From: Verrucomicrobiota bacterium
GTDB taxonomy: Bacteria > Verrucomicrobiota > Verrucomicrobiia > Chthoniobacterales > UBA10450
Direction of reading: 5' to 3'
NCBI GenBank assembly: GCA_003219225.1
Contig: QHPZ01000039.1
Location: forward strand, 1 to 6,759
Length of the DNA: 6,759 nucleotides
Below the pieces are notes generated by a model that was not told where the DNA came from, did not search any database, and saw only the letters and a list, made by a program, of their open reading frames with translations. The position numbers and the translations under genes were made by a program. Positions 6,472-6,759 of the stretch are shown here, piece by piece; position 1 is the first letter of the stretch; each line of letters starts with the position of its first letter.

Positions 6472-6759
6472 CTGGACTGTAATACGCCATTCATTGGGAG
6501 ATAACGGCCAGACGCGATCTCCAGCGCAGTGTGCGCCTCGAGCAATTGCTCCTGAAGTTTGATCAGCTGAATTCGTTTTTGCAGCAAATTGCTGCGCGCA
6601 GTGTAGTAACTAAGCACGTCAGCATTACGCTGCTCGATCGCGGCTTGGGCGGACTCAACCAGCTTTTCCAGGAGCGGCAATGCTTCCTCCGCGGCAGCAA
6701 TTTGTCGATCTAACGAACGAATGTCCGAAATCGCAGTCGCAATATCGGAACGCGCCTCG
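6468..6759 (-). CDS. C-terminal part of a TolC-like outer-membrane efflux protein, 5'-truncated
   Basis: The frame is open from the right edge to TGA 6468-6470, giving 96 visible residues; the true start is beyond 6759. The visible part is almost wholly helical and rich in Ala, Leu, Glu and Gln: EARSDIATAISDIRSLDRQI, then LPLLEKLVESAQAAIEQRNADVLSYYTARSNLLQKRIQLI, then a QEQLLEAHTALEIASGRYL helix near the end. Long helices spaced like this, with a Y-x-x-A-R-x-x-L-L segment and a final A-L-E-I-A-S-G-R-Y-L, match the last periplasmic helices of outer-membrane efflux (OEP/TolC) proteins, where A-L-G-R-x-L near the end is common. It would form the exit duct of the pump. The position ahead of the adaptor gene, and the overlap with it, support this. 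A few internal TTG or ATG codons could be miscalled as starts. Confidence 0.85.
   Translation of the reverse strand, partial: EARSDIATAISDIRSLDRQIAAAEEALPLLEKLVESAQAAIEQRNADVLSYYTARSNLLQKRIQLIKLQEQLLEAHTALEIASGRYLPMNGVLQSR

Overview
The window reads as a chromosomal stretch from a Gram-negative, diderm bacterium, since it encodes a tripartite envelope efflux pump. The mixture of a DUF1080-type (laminin-G-like) domain protein, paired secreted YncE-type beta-propellers and an RND pump, at moderately high GC, recalls soil Verrucomicrobiota (Chthoniobacterales-like) or Acidobacteriota. That placement is an inference from gene content, not proof.

Left half, + strand. The end of a DUF1080-like gene (1-236) is followed after about 50 bp by two exported beta-propeller genes. 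The first starts at a GTG at 287 behind a good AAGGAG ribosome binding site; the second starts at about 1298. Both are damaged near their 3' ends. In the first, the family-typical C-terminus continues in another frame from 1021 to a stop at 1281. In the second, the last 20 residues lie out of frame at 2281-2343, apparently after a small loss of sequence. In both cases the downstream frame is displaced the same way, equivalent to loss of one base (or 3n+1). These are either real gene decay or consensus errors.

Right half, - strand, read right to left. Three genes overlap by ATGA junctions: the C-terminus of a TolC-like outer-membrane factor (6468-6759, cut by the window edge), a membrane-anchored periplasmic adaptor (5404-6471) and a complete 1012-residue RND permease (2369-5407). 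Together they form a proton-driven pump that moves a substrate from the inner membrane or periplasm out through the outer membrane. The permease has a mixed set of proton-relay residues: Asp-Asp in TM4 as in drug (HAE) pumps, but Glu in TM10 where drug pumps have Lys and the metal pump CusA has Glu. The substrate cannot be read from the sequence.

The two groups converge on a very short gap (2344-2368) with no convincing terminator. The promoters for both transcription units lie outside the window. I see no RNA genes, mobile elements, CRISPR arrays or att sites. I do not see a clearly new biological system; the strongest leads are the paired broken propellers and the unusual permease relay.
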